DNA of 47,027 bases from JADGGM01 sp027307005 (GTDB lineage Bacteria; Gemmatimonadota; Gemmatimonadetes; Gemmatimonadales; Gemmatimonadaceae): assembly GCA_035455745.1 (NCBI GenBank), contig DATIEP010000017.1, positions 1-47,027 of the forward strand. Direction: 5' to 3'. Positions 32,486-41,023 of the stretch are shown piece after piece. Made by a program: the position numbers and the translations under genes. The notes under the pieces are model-generated. The model ran no database searches, was not told where the DNA came from, and saw nothing but the letters and a program-made list of their open reading frames with translations. Numbering within the stretch: position 1 is the stretch's first letter; every line of letters starts with the position of its first letter.

Positions 32486-33580
32486 TCAGTTCGGCGCCAG
32501 CCCCATGGCCTGGCCCGGCGCCAGCGTCGTCGGCCCCATCCCGTCGCCGTCCAGAATCGGCACGTGCTCGGCGCCGACGAGCGTGAGGCCCTGCTGGCCG
32601 CTCTTGAGCGCGTGCGCGAAGAGCACGCCCATGAGCAGCGGGATCGCGACGAAGATCAACGGGAATGAGGACAGCTCGTGTACTACATACCCTTCGCTGG
32701 GCTGCGTCGGGTTGATGTATGCCGTCACGCTGTCGCCGACCCGATAACGGTGCATGATCCCGTCGGCCCATGTGTAGCTGCTCGACATATTGATGATCGT
32801 GGTGCCGGTCGCGATGATCACGCCGTCGCGCGATGCGTAGGCATACGATACGACCGGGCGATACACGGTTCCGTTGTCCCCGCTCGAGCTCACGACGCTC
32901 GTGGTCACGATGCGCGCGCGCACCGGCTGCCAGGTGAGATAGCGCTTGACCTGCGACACGTACATCGCGGCGCCGACCACGATGAAAATGCCGATGAACG
33001 GGAAGAGAATGATCCGCGCGTTGCGGGCGCCGGCCGCAGCGCGCTGAATCGCCGCGGTATCGCCGGCGGCGGCTGCGTCGGGGAGCGTATGCCAACCCGT
33101 AAACGCGCGCACGGCTGCTATGCAGTTGGCTTGTCGCTTGAGGTCGCCCGTCGAGACCGGCGTCCATGGCACACGCGATCCGCTCTTCATGATGAATACG
33201 GGGCGGTACACCGGGGTGCGCTGGTTGCCGCGGCCGCTGCTCATCATCGTCTTCTCGAGCGCGGCATCCGAGATGTCGGACCAGGCGTACGACTCGGTGC
33301 CCGGTTTCACGAGGCGACGGTGCTGGATGGTGACGGTGCGGGCGCGCTTGTCGAACGTGCAGAGGAGATCGCCTGCGAGCACGGCCATCGCGAGGCCGGC
33401 CACCCCGAACGATCCGCCCACCACCACGGCGACCCACGCGTTGTGTTCGTGCACGTGGCCGTGGGTGATGTACCAGAGGATGCCGAAGCCTAACGCAGCG
33501 AACATGGCGCCCATGGCCCTGAGGCCCCAAGGTCCCTGGTGCAGCACCAGCTGGGTGTCGTCGTGGACGGTGATCTGCAT
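32486..33580 (-). CDS. DUF3592-domain membrane protein
   Basis: A 364-residue membrane protein. ATG 33580 was chosen because it has a perfect AGGAGG (33585-33590) four bases upstream; the open frame continues to 33628. Two hydrophobic helices lie near residues 20-65. A cytoplasmic or periplasmic beta domain follows. A third hydrophobic segment lies near residue 200 (R-I-I-L-F-P-F-I-G-I-F-I). The segment P-V-R-A-R-I-V-T-T onward then carries the DUF3592 pattern (Y-R-P-V-V-S-Y-A-Y, Y-R-V-G-D-S-V-T-A-Y-I-N-P). A last transmembrane helix precedes a Gly/Pro-rich tail. Function unknown. Confidence 0.68.
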   Translation of the reverse strand: MQITVHDDTQLVLHQGPWGLRAMGAMFAALGFGILWYITHGHVHEHNAWVAVVVGGSFGVAGLAMAVLAGDLLCTFDKRARTVTIQHRRLVKPGTESYAWSDISDAALEKTMMSSGRGNQRTPVYRPVFIMKSGSRVPWTPVSTGDLKRQANCIAAVRAFTGWHTLPDAAAAGDTAAIQRAAAGARNARIILFPFIGIFIVVGAAMYVSQVKRYLTWQPVRARIVTTSVVSSSGDNGTVYRPVVSYAYASRDGVIIATGTTIINMSSSYTWADGIMHRYRVGDSVTAYINPTQPSEGYVVHELSSFPLIFVAIPLLMGVLFAHALKSGQQGLTLVGAEHVPILDGDGMGPTTLAPGQAMGLAPN

Positions 33581-33662
33581 GGCGCCTCCTGACGTTTGGG
33601 CTTCGACGCCCGAACAGCAGCGACGCAACGCTACGCCACGGCGACCGCGCCGTCCATAGGCG

Positions 33663-36326
33663 TCAGGTGTCCCGCAACGCGATCATCGGATCCACACGCG
33701 TCGCGCGCCGTGCCGGCGCCAGGCAGGCCATCGCGGCAATACCGCAGAACAGCGCAGCGACACCGACGAACGTGATCGGGTCCGTCGCGTTCACCTCGAA
33801 CAGGAACCGCGACAGCAGCCGTGTGAGCCCGAGCGCCGCGGCCGCGCCGATCAGCAGGCCCACGCCCACCAGGCGCAAGCCCTGCGCCACCACCATGCCG
33901 CGAACGCCGCCCGGCTGCGCGCCTAACGCGATGCGAATCCCGATCTCCCGCGTCCGGCGGCTCACCGTGAACGCGATGACGCCCGCGAGTCCCGCCGCCG
34001 TGATCATCAGCGCGACCAACGCGAAGGCGCCGACGAGCAGCATCGTGATGCGGGGCGTTGCGACCGCATCGCCGCGCATTTTCGCCAGCGTCTGCACCTC
34101 GGTGACGGGCTGCGCCGGATCCATGTCGTGGACGATCGCGTGCAGATCGCGCGACATTAGTGACGGGTCGCCGCGCGTGCGGACCAGCACGCGCATGTCG
34201 CTGGTGGTGCTGAGATTGAACGGCGCGTACAGCGCCGGCATCTCGGGTTGTGCGGGACCGTATTGCGACACATCACCCACGACGCCGACGACGGTCACCC
34301 AGTTCTTGCCGTCGTCGAACGTCAGGCGCGCACCGATCGGGTTGGCGGCGCCCCAATAACGCCGCGCAGCAGTCTGATTGATGACCACCGGCTCGTTCGC
34401 GGTGTCGCGATCCATGGCCGTGAACGTGCGGCCGCTCACGAGCGCGATGCCGAGCACGCGGAAATAGTCGGTCGAGCCGATGCGCACGTCCATCGTCGGC
34501 GAGGTCTGGCCGGCGCCGAGGGCGCGACCGTCGATCCGGAACGGCGCGTTGTTCGGCTGCCCCTCGTTCATCGGCGACGCGTTCGAGACGGCCGCGGTGG
34601 TGACACCGGGCCGGGCAGCGACCCGCTCGAGGAGCGCTTCCTCGAAGTTCCGGATGAGCGGACCATTCTTGTATTTCGTCCAATCGAGATCGATGCGCGC
34701 GGTCAGCACGTTCGCCGGATCGAATCCCGGATCCACGCGCTCGAGGTTCACGAAGCTGCGCAGCATCAGGCCGGCGCCCACGAGCAGCATGAACGCGATC
34801 GACACCTGCGCGGAGATGAGCGCGCCGCGAAGGCGCATGCGCGCGCCGCCTAACGTCGAGCCGTTGCCGTCCTCCTTGAGGCCGGAGGCGAGATCGCGGC
34901 GCGACGTCATCACGGGGATGAGCCCGAGGCAGACCCCGGTGAGCGCGGACACGGCGAACGCGAACGCCAGCACGCGGCCGTCCATGCCGATCTCGGCGGC
35001 CCGGGGCGTGAACAGCGCGGTGAACGACTTGAGCACGCCCAACAAGCTGTAGGCGACGGCCAGGCCTAACGCACCGCCGACGACGGCCAGCATCGTGCTC
35101 TCGGTCACGAGCTGGCGGGCGATGCGGCGGCGGCCCGCGCCGAGAACGGCGCGCAGCGCCATCTCGCGCTCGCGCCGGAGCTCGCGGGCCAGCGTCAGAT
35201 TGGCGACGTTGGCGCAGGCAATGAGCAGCACGAACGCCGCCGTGGCCAGCAGGACGAGCAGCGTCGGACGCGCGCCGCGCGTGATCTCATCGCGATACAT
35301 GGCGGCCGAGATGCCCAACCGGTCGTGGGCGCGATAGGCGTCCGGGTATTCCTGGTGCAGACGTGCGTCGATGCCGGACACATCGGCGGTCGCCCGCGCG
35401 AGGGCGACGCCGGGTTTGAGCCGGCCTAACAATGTGACCATGCGCGCCGTGCGCGACCCGAGCGTATGCGGCGACATGCGGAACGGACACGACGACACCG
35501 GCATATAGATGTCGTTGTGATCGGGATCCTGGGGCAGGAATGGGAGCACGCCGATCACGGTGTGGACGCGATCGTTCATGGTGAACGTCCGGCCGACGAT
35601 GGTGGGATCGCCGCCGAGAGCGTGCTGCCAGAATTCATAGCTGAGGACGATGACGGGCGCCGCGCCGGCCCGGTCCTCGCCCGGCCGGAACGTGCGGCCG
35701 AGCAGCGCCTTCACGCCCAACACGTCGAAGAAGCCGGCGGAGACCACGCCCGTCTGCACGCGCCGCGGCTCGTCGCGCCCCAGCAGCGTGAAGGCCATGG
35801 TGTGATATTCGGCCATGGCATCGAAGGTCCGCGTCTGTGACTCGTAGTCGGCCACTTCCAAGGGCGAAAAGCCGACGTCCGGGATTTCGCCGGCGTTCGC
35901 CGGCTGCGACACGTGCACCAGGCGATCGCCGTAGGCATACGGCAGCGGCCGGAGCAGCACGCCATCGATCACGCTGAAGATCGCGGTGGTGGCGCCGATG
36001 CCTAACGCAAGCGTGAGCAGCGACGCGACGGTGAAGGCGGGCGCGCGGCGCAGCGTACGCGCGGTGAACCGGATATCCTGCCAGAGCGTGTGCATGAATT
36101 CCGTCCTCGCGCGGTGGCGCGTGCGGTGTCCCAGTTCCGTGAGGCAATCGGCGCGCACCGCCGACACGTCGCCGAACACGGCGATCGCTTCCCGGCGCGC
36201 GTCCGCCGGGCTCTTGCCCAACGCGACCAGCTCGCGCGTGCGCATCTCGATGTGAAACGCCAGCTCGTGGTCCACGTCACGGGTGATCCCGCGGCGGCCG
36301 GCGGAGAGGTGAAAGGCGCGCTTCAT
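33663..36326 (-). CDS. Orphan MacB/FtsX-type ABC permease (ADOP family)
   Basis: An 887-residue inner-membrane protein of the Acidobacterial duplicated orphan permease type. It has an N-terminal cytoplasmic prefix with E-L-A-F-H-I-E-M-R-T-R-E-L and a D-A-R-R-E-A-I-A-V-F-G motif. Next come a first transmembrane helix (L-L-T-L-A-L-G-I-G-A-T-T-A-I-F), a MacB-like periplasmic domain, an FtsX core with three helices, a second periplasmic domain and a second FtsX core, ending D-P-M-I-A-L-R. No ATPase gene is nearby. The PadR gene 12 bp upstream on the same strand is the usual companion and probable repressor. Substrate unknown; relatives are linked to export or lipoprotein handling. Confidence 0.87.
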   Translation of the reverse strand: MKRAFHLSAGRRGITRDVDHELAFHIEMRTRELVALGKSPADARREAIAVFGDVSAVRADCLTELGHRTRHRARTEFMHTLWQDIRFTARTLRRAPAFTVASLLTLALGIGATTAIFSVIDGVLLRPLPYAYGDRLVHVSQPANAGEIPDVGFSPLEVADYESQTRTFDAMAEYHTMAFTLLGRDEPRRVQTGVVSAGFFDVLGVKALLGRTFRPGEDRAGAAPVIVLSYEFWQHALGGDPTIVGRTFTMNDRVHTVIGVLPFLPQDPDHNDIYMPVSSCPFRMSPHTLGSRTARMVTLLGRLKPGVALARATADVSGIDARLHQEYPDAYRAHDRLGISAAMYRDEITRGARPTLLVLLATAAFVLLIACANVANLTLARELRREREMALRAVLGAGRRRIARQLVTESTMLAVVGGALGLAVAYSLLGVLKSFTALFTPRAAEIGMDGRVLAFAFAVSALTGVCLGLIPVMTSRRDLASGLKEDGNGSTLGGARMRLRGALISAQVSIAFMLLVGAGLMLRSFVNLERVDPGFDPANVLTARIDLDWTKYKNGPLIRNFEEALLERVAARPGVTTAAVSNASPMNEGQPNNAPFRIDGRALGAGQTSPTMDVRIGSTDYFRVLGIALVSGRTFTAMDRDTANEPVVINQTAARRYWGAANPIGARLTFDDGKNWVTVVGVVGDVSQYGPAQPEMPALYAPFNLSTTSDMRVLVRTRGDPSLMSRDLHAIVHDMDPAQPVTEVQTLAKMRGDAVATPRITMLLVGAFALVALMITAAGLAGVIAFTVSRRTREIGIRIALGAQPGGVRGMVVAQGLRLVGVGLLIGAAAALGLTRLLSRFLFEVNATDPITFVGVAALFCGIAAMACLAPARRATRVDPMIALRDT

Positions 36327-36338
36327 TGTACCGGGAGG

Positions 36339-36671
36339 TCAGGCCGGCGACGCGTTCAACGCCGCCGACACCGCGAGAGTGTACCGCGTCCACCGCAGCA
36401 CCTCGGCTCGCAGATGCTTCCGCCCGGCCGCAGTCAGCTTGTAATACTTGGCTTCGCGGCCGGTCTCGGAGATGCCCCACTCTTCATCGAGCAATCCCTT
36501 CCGTTCGAGCCGGTGCAGCGCCGGGTACAGCGCGCCTTCCTGCACCTGCAGCGCCTCGCGCGTCGTGTCGCGAATCCATTTCCCCACACCGTAGCCGTGC
36601 ATGGGTCCCCAGGTGAGCGCCTTGAGGATCAGCACGTCCAGTGTGCCGGTATAGAGGTCGCTGCCCGCCAT
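36339..36671 (-). CDS. PadR-family transcriptional regulator
   Basis: A 110-residue winged-helix repressor. T-L-D-V-L-I-L-K-A-L begins the helix-turn-helix. L-Y-P-A-L-H-R-L-E-R-K-G-L-L follows as the recognition helix and wing, then E-A-K-Y-Y-K-L-T-A-A-G-R, both PadR hallmarks. A C-terminal helix for dimerisation completes it. It is the first gene of a two-gene operon with the orphan permease and probably represses its own promoter. A TCGTA-C-TACGA palindrome lies 28 bp upstream. Confidence 0.9.
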   Translation of the reverse strand: MAGSDLYTGTLDVLILKALTWGPMHGYGVGKWIRDTTREALQVQEGALYPALHRLERKGLLDEEWGISETGREAKYYKLTAAGRKHLRAEVLRWTRYTLAVSAALNASPA

Positions 36672-36698
36672 GTTCGTGCCCCCGGAATGCCCAGTTGA

Positions 36699-36709
36699 TC
36701 GTACTACGA
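36699..36709. promoter_or_regulatory. Candidate PadR operator palindrome
   Basis: A perfect 11-bp palindrome TCGTA-C-TACGA in the upstream region of padR, 28 bp from its start. PadR proteins often bind short AT-containing palindromes in their own promoter. Assignment is by position only. Confidence 0.35.
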
Positions 36710-36839
36710 AACCGACTTCGTCCGGGTTACACGATAGGGAGTCTATACCTAAGTGAGCAAGGGGTCTGACGCGACTCGCACAGTTGGCGGTGTGATTAGC
36801 TGCGCGCGAGCCACTTGGGTGTTGGCGTTGCTACCGGGC

Positions 36840-37604
36840 TCATTCGTACATCGCCTCGGGGTCGGCGCGTGCCAACTCTACGAGGAAGTCCGCGATCCGT
36901 CGACAGACCGCATCGAAGTACCGACGGCCCTTGTCTGCCGTCGCCTTGGCGGGATTCCCGACGCCAGTGTCGTCCGTCACCTGCGTCCAGCGGCGGGGCG
37001 CCCACGCCCAACCCTCACGAAGCCCGCGCACGCGAAATCGGCGCGCCGTGCCCGAACCGGCAGTCTCCAACTGCGCGACGAGCGCGGGGGCAATCGCCAT
37101 CATCAAACTCGTCTCGAGCTCGCCCGCGTGGTCTCCCGGCTCGTCAAAATACGTTTTCGCATCCAGGCAGGTGTAATAGTTGAGCGCGCAAAGAAACATG
37201 GATGTCGCGGGCTGGAGCTCGCGGATCATCTGCCGGAAATCGTTTCCGCCGTGCCCGTTGAGCACCACGAGCTTTCGCACGCCGTGCCGCGCCAGGCTGC
37301 GTACGACGTCCCCCAGCACGAGCGCCTGCGTGCTCGGGTTCATGTTCACGCAGTAGGCAACATCCAATTGGCCGGTGTTCACCCCGAACGGGATCGCCGG
37401 CAGCACCACCACGCGTGCCCCGCCGTCCCATGCGAGGCGCGCCGACTGGGCTGCGACCGCTTCGGACTCGATGATGTCGGTAGCGTACGGCAAATGCTTG
37501 TTGTGCGCTTCCGTCGCGCCCCACGGAAGCACGGCGACCTCATAGCCTGCCTCGCGCACTGAGGCCCAGGTGGACTCGCCAAGGATGTATGGTCGGCCGG
37601 TCAT
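36840..37604 (-). CDS. Creatininase-family amidohydrolase
   Basis: A 254-residue cytoplasmic enzyme. ATG 37604 was chosen because relatives begin with the equivalent of R-P-Y-I-L; the frame stays open to 37703 and no strong ribosome-binding site decides. Metal-site motifs are present: T-E-A-H-N-K-H-L-P-Y-A-T-D near residues 32-44, N-G-H-G-G-N near 120, and D-H-A-G-E-L-E-T-S near 158. The family includes creatininase, mycofactocin MftE and FAPy deformylase; the substrate here is not determinable. It is transcribed divergently from the gas vesicle cluster and seems unrelated to it. Confidence 0.82.
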   Translation of the reverse strand: MTGRPYILGESTWASVREAGYEVAVLPWGATEAHNKHLPYATDIIESEAVAAQSARLAWDGGARVVVLPAIPFGVNTGQLDVAYCVNMNPSTQALVLGDVVRSLARHGVRKLVVLNGHGGNDFRQMIRELQPATSMFLCALNYYTCLDAKTYFDEPGDHAGELETSLMMAIAPALVAQLETAGSGTARRFRVRGLREGWAWAPRRWTQVTDDTGVGNPAKATADKGRRYFDAVCRRIADFLVELARADPEAMYE

Positions 37605-37764
37605 GTACGTCGTGGGGTTGAGGGCAAGTCCGAAGATGTCGCCGCGCGCGCACGGCCGCCACGCACCGGCGCGCATCTTGACTCCGGACCGCAACTTGCG
37701 CACGCTTTGGACGATGCTCGCGGTTCATGAGCGGGCCGCGACATTTGGATTGCGATGACGCAGC

Positions 37765-37770
37765 GGAGGG
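37765..37770 (+). promoter_or_regulatory. Ribosome-binding site of the first gas vesicle gene
   Basis: GGAGGG nine bases before ATG 37780. It is one of the few strong Shine-Dalgarno sequences in this cluster; most later genes instead rely on overlapping stop/start codons. The promoter must lie in the 175 bp up to the creatininase start; no clear -35/-10 pair was found. Confidence 0.6.
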
Positions 37771-37779
37771 TAGTCGGCA

Positions 37780-38580
37780 ATGGATGACGTGACGCTTGCC
37801 CCGCGCACGACAGCGGGTCCGCCGGACGGCGGCAAGTACGTCTATTGCATCGTGCGCACCGACGCACCATGCGAGTTCGGCGCAATCGGAATGGGCGGGG
37901 AAGGGAAGCGCGTGTACACGGTGCACCACAAGGACCTCGCCGCCGTGGTCAGCGATACGCCGATCGTGATCTATGATCCGACGCGCGAGAACGTGCTGGC
38001 CCACGAGTTCGTGAACGAAACCGTGATGCGCGAGCACACGGTGATTCCGATGTCGTTCGGAACCGTCTTCCGCTCCGAGGACGACGTGACGGAGCTGCTG
38101 CGCTCGACCTACCAGGCCTTCAGCGATGTGCTGGACAAGATGCGCGACAAGATCGAATTCGGCCTCAAAGTATTGTGGGACCGGGAACAGGTCGTCGCGA
38201 CGCTCGAGCGGACCAACGAGGAGATCGGCCGCCTGAAAGGAGAAATCGAGAACAACGCGCAGAGCTCCACGTATTTCGCGCGCGTTCAGTTAGGCAGGCT
38301 CGTCGAGGCGGCGCTCGAGGAAGCCGGCAACGCCTTCGTGGTCGACGTGCACGAATCGCTGCGCCCGGTGGCCGTCGCCAGCCGGAGCAGCAAACCGATC
38401 GGCGATCGCATGATCATGAACGCCGCCTTCCTCGTGGAACGCTCGGCGAGCGAACTGTTCGACGAAAAGGTGCGCGAGCTGAGCCACCGTCACGAAGGCC
38501 TGCTGACGTTCAAGTACACCGGCCCGTGGCCGCCGTACAACTTCGTCAACATCAAGCTCAAGCTCGAGCGCGCGGACTGA
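37780..38580 (+). CDS. gvpF: Gas vesicle protein GvpF/GvpL family, copy 1
   Basis: A 266-residue cytoplasmic protein of the GvpF/L family, which helps nucleate gas vesicle shells through contact with GvpA. Family marks: K-Y-V-Y-C-I-V-R near residue 18, L-A-A-V-V-S-D-T-P near 55, an R-E-H-T-V-I-P-M-S-F-G-T-V-F block near 85-98, and the C-terminal signature G-P-W-P-P-Y-N-F-V near 250. A coiled segment (T-N-E-E-I-G-R-L-K-G-E-I-E) links the two alpha/beta halves, as in the cyanobacterial GvpF structure. First gene of the cluster, with a good ribosome-binding site, divergent from a creatininase gene. Confidence 0.9.
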   Translation: MDDVTLAPRTTAGPPDGGKYVYCIVRTDAPCEFGAIGMGGEGKRVYTVHHKDLAAVVSDTPIVIYDPTRENVLAHEFVNETVMREHTVIPMSFGTVFRSEDDVTELLRSTYQAFSDVLDKMRDKIEFGLKVLWDREQVVATLERTNEEIGRLKGEIENNAQSSTYFARVQLGRLVEAALEEAGNAFVVDVHESLRPVAVASRSSKPIGDRMIMNAAFLVERSASELFDEKVRELSHRHEGLLTFKYTGPWPPYNFVNIKLKLERAD

Positions 38581-38587
38581 CGGACGC

Positions 38588-38890
38588 ATGGGGCTGCTCG
38601 CCAAGCTGCTGACGTTTCCCGTCTCCGGACCCGTGGCCGGCGTTCGGTGGTCGCTGGAGATGGTGGAGCGCACGGCGCGCGAGGAGCTGACCGACGACAC
38701 GGCGATCAAACAGGAGCTCATGGAGCTGCAGCTCGCCCTCGAGAGCGGCGAGATCGACGACGCCGCGTATCTCGCCCGTGAAGCGGAGATCATGCTGAAG
38801 CTGCGCGACGTCCGCTACTGGCGTGAGCAGTTCGGCCTGGGCGTCGCCGGCGGTCCCGTGCGCGTGCAGCGCGACGAGGACGACCGCTGA
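38588..38890 (+). CDS. gvpG: Gas vesicle protein GvpG
   Basis: A 100-residue helical protein. The start M-G-L-L-A-K-L-L-T-F-P-V-S-G-P-V is the GvpG hallmark, followed by E-L-M-E-L-Q-L-A-L-E-S-G-E-I-D-D near residues 42-57. GvpG is a minor assembly factor acting with GvpF/L in shell growth. The gene lies 7 bp after copy 1 of gvpF. Its stop codon sits inside CTGA, where the second gvpF/L gene probably starts. Confidence 0.9.
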   Translation: MGLLAKLLTFPVSGPVAGVRWSLEMVERTAREELTDDTAIKQELMELQLALESGEIDDAAYLAREAEIMLKLRDVRYWREQFGLGVAGGPVRVQRDEDDR

Positions 38891-39693
38891 CCGCGTCGAT
38901 CCTGTACGCCTACGGAGTGGTGCGCCCCGCCGCGCCGGTCGCGCGCGCGCCCCGCGGCCTGGACGACACGGTGGTGACGCTCGAGCAGAATCCCGGCCGC
39001 CAGGTGGCCGCGCTCGTGTCGCGCGTCGACCCGGCGGTCTACACCTCGGATGTGGCCGAGTCGCGCGCCGGCGACGTCGGTTGGGTGGGACCGCGCGCCG
39101 TGGCCCACGACGCCGTGCTCAGTTGGGCGAGCGAAGCCGGCGGCGTGGTGCCGTTCCCGATGTTCACGCTGTTCGCGTCGCCGGACTCGCTGCGCGCCAT
39201 GCTCCGCGAGCGCGACGCATCGTTAGGCGAGCTCCTCGACCGCGTCGCCCCCTGTCAGGAGTGGACCGTCCGCGTGTTCCGTCTCGACGACCGCGCCGCC
39301 GCCGCGCTCGGGGAAACGAGCCCCGCGATCGCCGACCTTGAGCACCGGGCCCGGGCCGCGGCGCCGGGACAACGGTACCTCCTCGAGCGGAAAGCCGACG
39401 AGCTGCGCGGCGCCGAGCTCCGCCGCGTGAGCGGCGACGCCGCCCGCGATGCGTTCGATGCGCTCGCCGCGCTCGGCGAACGCGCCGTGCGCGATGCCCT
39501 GCCGGCCGCGCCGTCCGGCGCCCGGCCCATGGGCGTCGCCGTGCTCGACGCCTCCTTCCTCATCCGGCGCGATGGCGCCGATGCGTTTCGCGCGCGCGCC
39601 AACGACCTGGCGGCCGACCTCGAGCCGCGCGGCTTTCGCGTCGAGCTGAGCGGACCCTGGCCGCCCTACCATTTCGTGCGCGACGACGCGTGA
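38887..39693 (+). CDS. gvpL: Gas vesicle protein GvpF/GvpL family, copy 2 (probable CTG start)
   Basis: About 268 residues. The first conventional start, GTG 38917, would cut into the conserved N-terminal strand. The frame upstream reads T-A-S-I-L-Y-A-Y-G-V-V, the expected GvpF/L opening, and its only start-like codon is CTG 38887. That CTG overlaps the gvpG stop as CTGA and has GAGG seven bases upstream. The C-terminus carries L-S-G-P-W-P-P-Y-H-F-V. The middle has more Ala/Arg and is more diverged than copy 1. Its stop overlaps the next gene's start as GTGA. Probable assembly accessory. Confidence 0.82.
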   Translation: MTASILYAYGVVRPAAPVARAPRGLDDTVVTLEQNPGRQVAALVSRVDPAVYTSDVAESRAGDVGWVGPRAVAHDAVLSWASEAGGVVPFPMFTLFASPDSLRAMLRERDASLGELLDRVAPCQEWTVRVFRLDDRAAAALGETSPAIADLEHRARAAAPGQRYLLERKADELRGAELRRVSGDAARDAFDALAALGERAVRDALPAAPSGARPMGVAVLDASFLIRRDGADAFRARANDLAADLEPRGFRVELSGPWPPYHFVRDDA

Positions 39694-39941
39694 GCGACGA
39701 CGCGCTCGAGCTCTCAGGCGACGACCGCCTCGTGCTGGGCGATCTGTTGAACCACGTGCTCGACAAAGGCATCGTGATCAGCGGCGACATCACCATCTCG
39801 GTCGCCGACATCGACCTCATCCGAATCGGGTTAGGCATCTACATCACCGCCATCCAGTCCGAGCTCGATCACGCGGCCGCGCAGGAGCGCGCGACGCCCG
39901 ATGCCCACGTACCTCTATTGCATCATCCCCGCGGGCTGTGA
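39690..39941 (+). CDS. Minor gas vesicle protein, GvpA-fold (GvpS/GvpM/GvpJ type)
   Basis: An 83-residue member of the GvpA superfamily. L-N-H-V-L-D-K-G-I-V-I-S-G-D-I-T-I-S-V-A-D-I-D-L-I is the alpha-beta-beta core. G-D-I in place of GvpA's D-A-W and D-I-D-L-I assign it to the minor S/M/J-type proteins thought to cap or nucleate the vesicle. The charged tail is short. GTG 39690 overlaps the previous stop (GTGA), and the last 41 bp overlap the next gene. Choosing between GvpS and GvpM from sequence alone is not safe. Confidence 0.8.
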   Translation: MSDDALELSGDDRLVLGDLLNHVLDKGIVISGDITISVADIDLIRIGLGIYITAIQSELDHAAAQERATPDAHVPLLHHPRGL

Positions 39942-40596
39942 CCCGCCCGACGCATCCCGGCGCGGCGTCGATGACGCGCCCGTCCGCGAGCTGTCCGCGC
40001 ACGGACTGGCCGCGTGGGTCAGCGATACGCCCGACATGATCGTCGCGCCGAGCGTCGTGCGCGCCCGGGCGCACGACAACGTCGTACGCGACGCGATGTC
40101 GCGCGCCACGCCTGTCCCCGCGCGCTTCGGCCAGGTGCTCGCCACCGACGCCGACGCGGCGGACCTCCTCGCCCAACGGCGCGACTCGCTTCTCGAGTCG
40201 CTGGCGCGCGTGCGCGACTGCGTCGAGATGACCGTGCGCATCCTCCTCGGCAGCCAGCGCGCGGGCGCGGGACCGGCGCCGCGCGAATCGGGAAGTGCAT
40301 ACCTGCGCTGGGTTCGCGAGCGACAGCAGACTCGACAGTCCGTCGCCGATCAGGCCGAATTCTTGCGGGCGGCGCTGGCCCGGGCAGTGGAGGATGCTGG
40401 CGTCGTTCGCGAGATCCTCTGGGCGCGAGTCGCACCGGGCGCGCAGTCGTTGGAGTCTGCGCACCTGGTGCCGCGATCGCTCCTGGCTCGTCATCGCGAC
40501 GTCGTCCGCACAGCGGTCGAGCGGGACCATCGGATGAAAGTGATGCTCTCTGGACCATGGGCGCCGTATACGTTTTGCGCGGCCTCGCGTGAGTAG
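39901..40596 (+). CDS. gvpL: Gas vesicle protein GvpF/GvpL family, copy 3
   Basis: A 231-residue protein, the third GvpF/L member. It opens with P-T-Y-L-Y-C-I-I, has L-A-A-W-V-S-D-T-P near residue 36, V-P-A-R-F-G-Q-V near 72, C-V-E-M-T-V-R-I-L near 103, and the C-terminal signature S-G-P-W-A-P-Y-T-F. ATG 39901 overlaps the upstream gene by 41 bp. Its stop overlaps the gvpK start. It is shorter than copies 1 and 2, mainly in the C-terminal half. Confidence 0.86.
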   Translation: MPTYLYCIIPAGCDPPDASRRGVDDAPVRELSAHGLAAWVSDTPDMIVAPSVVRARAHDNVVRDAMSRATPVPARFGQVLATDADAADLLAQRRDSLLESLARVRDCVEMTVRILLGSQRAGAGPAPRESGSAYLRWVRERQQTRQSVADQAEFLRAALARAVEDAGVVREILWARVAPGAQSLESAHLVPRSLLARHRDVVRTAVERDHRMKVMLSGPWAPYTFCAASRE

Positions 40597-40960
40597 TGGA
40601 CACGCAAGCGGCGACGTGCCGGCGCCCGGTATCGAAGCAAGCGCGGGAAGCGTCGACGCATTCGAAGCGGAACTCCGTGCGGTGGCACGAGCGCTTCCGG
40701 ATCGCATCGACGCGGATCCCGAGCACGTCGAAGCCGGATTGGCTCGGCTCGTCTTGACACTGGTCGAACTGTTGCGGAATGTGTTGGAGCACCAGGCCAT
40801 ACGCCGTATGGACGGCGGCTCGCTGTCGGAGGAGCAGATCGAGCGCCTGGGCCTGTCGCTCATGCGTCTGAACGAACGTATGGCCGAGCTCAAGGCTGCG
40901 TTTCATGTGACGGACGACGATCTGAACATCGACCTCGGACCGTTGGGCCGGCTGCGATGA
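40589..40960 (+). CDS. gvpK: Gas vesicle protein GvpK
   Basis: A 123-residue protein. A variable N-terminus of ~25 residues is followed by the GvpK core: R-I-D-A-D-P-E-H-V-E-A-G-L-A-R-L-V-L-T-L-V-E-L, Q-A-I-R-R-M-D-G-G-S-L, Q-I-E-R-L-G, and the end D-L-N-I-D-L-G-P-L-G-R-L. GvpK is a conserved accessory factor needed for vesicle formation. GTG 40589 overlaps the preceding gene by 8 bp and has no clear ribosome-binding site, which suggests coupling. Confidence 0.92.
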   Translation: MSSGHASGDVPAPGIEASAGSVDAFEAELRAVARALPDRIDADPEHVEAGLARLVLTLVELLRNVLEHQAIRRMDGGSLSEEQIERLGLSLMRLNERMAELKAAFHVTDDDLNIDLGPLGRLR

Positions 40961-41023
40961 GGTCGCGCAGCGCGCGCGATGCGGGCGCCTGCCTAACGGA
41001 AATCGACACTGGAGCACAGCGGA

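Noticed and set aside
36753..37562. A 269-codon + strand open frame
   Set aside because: It is a shadow of the creatininase-family gene and has no recognisable domain.
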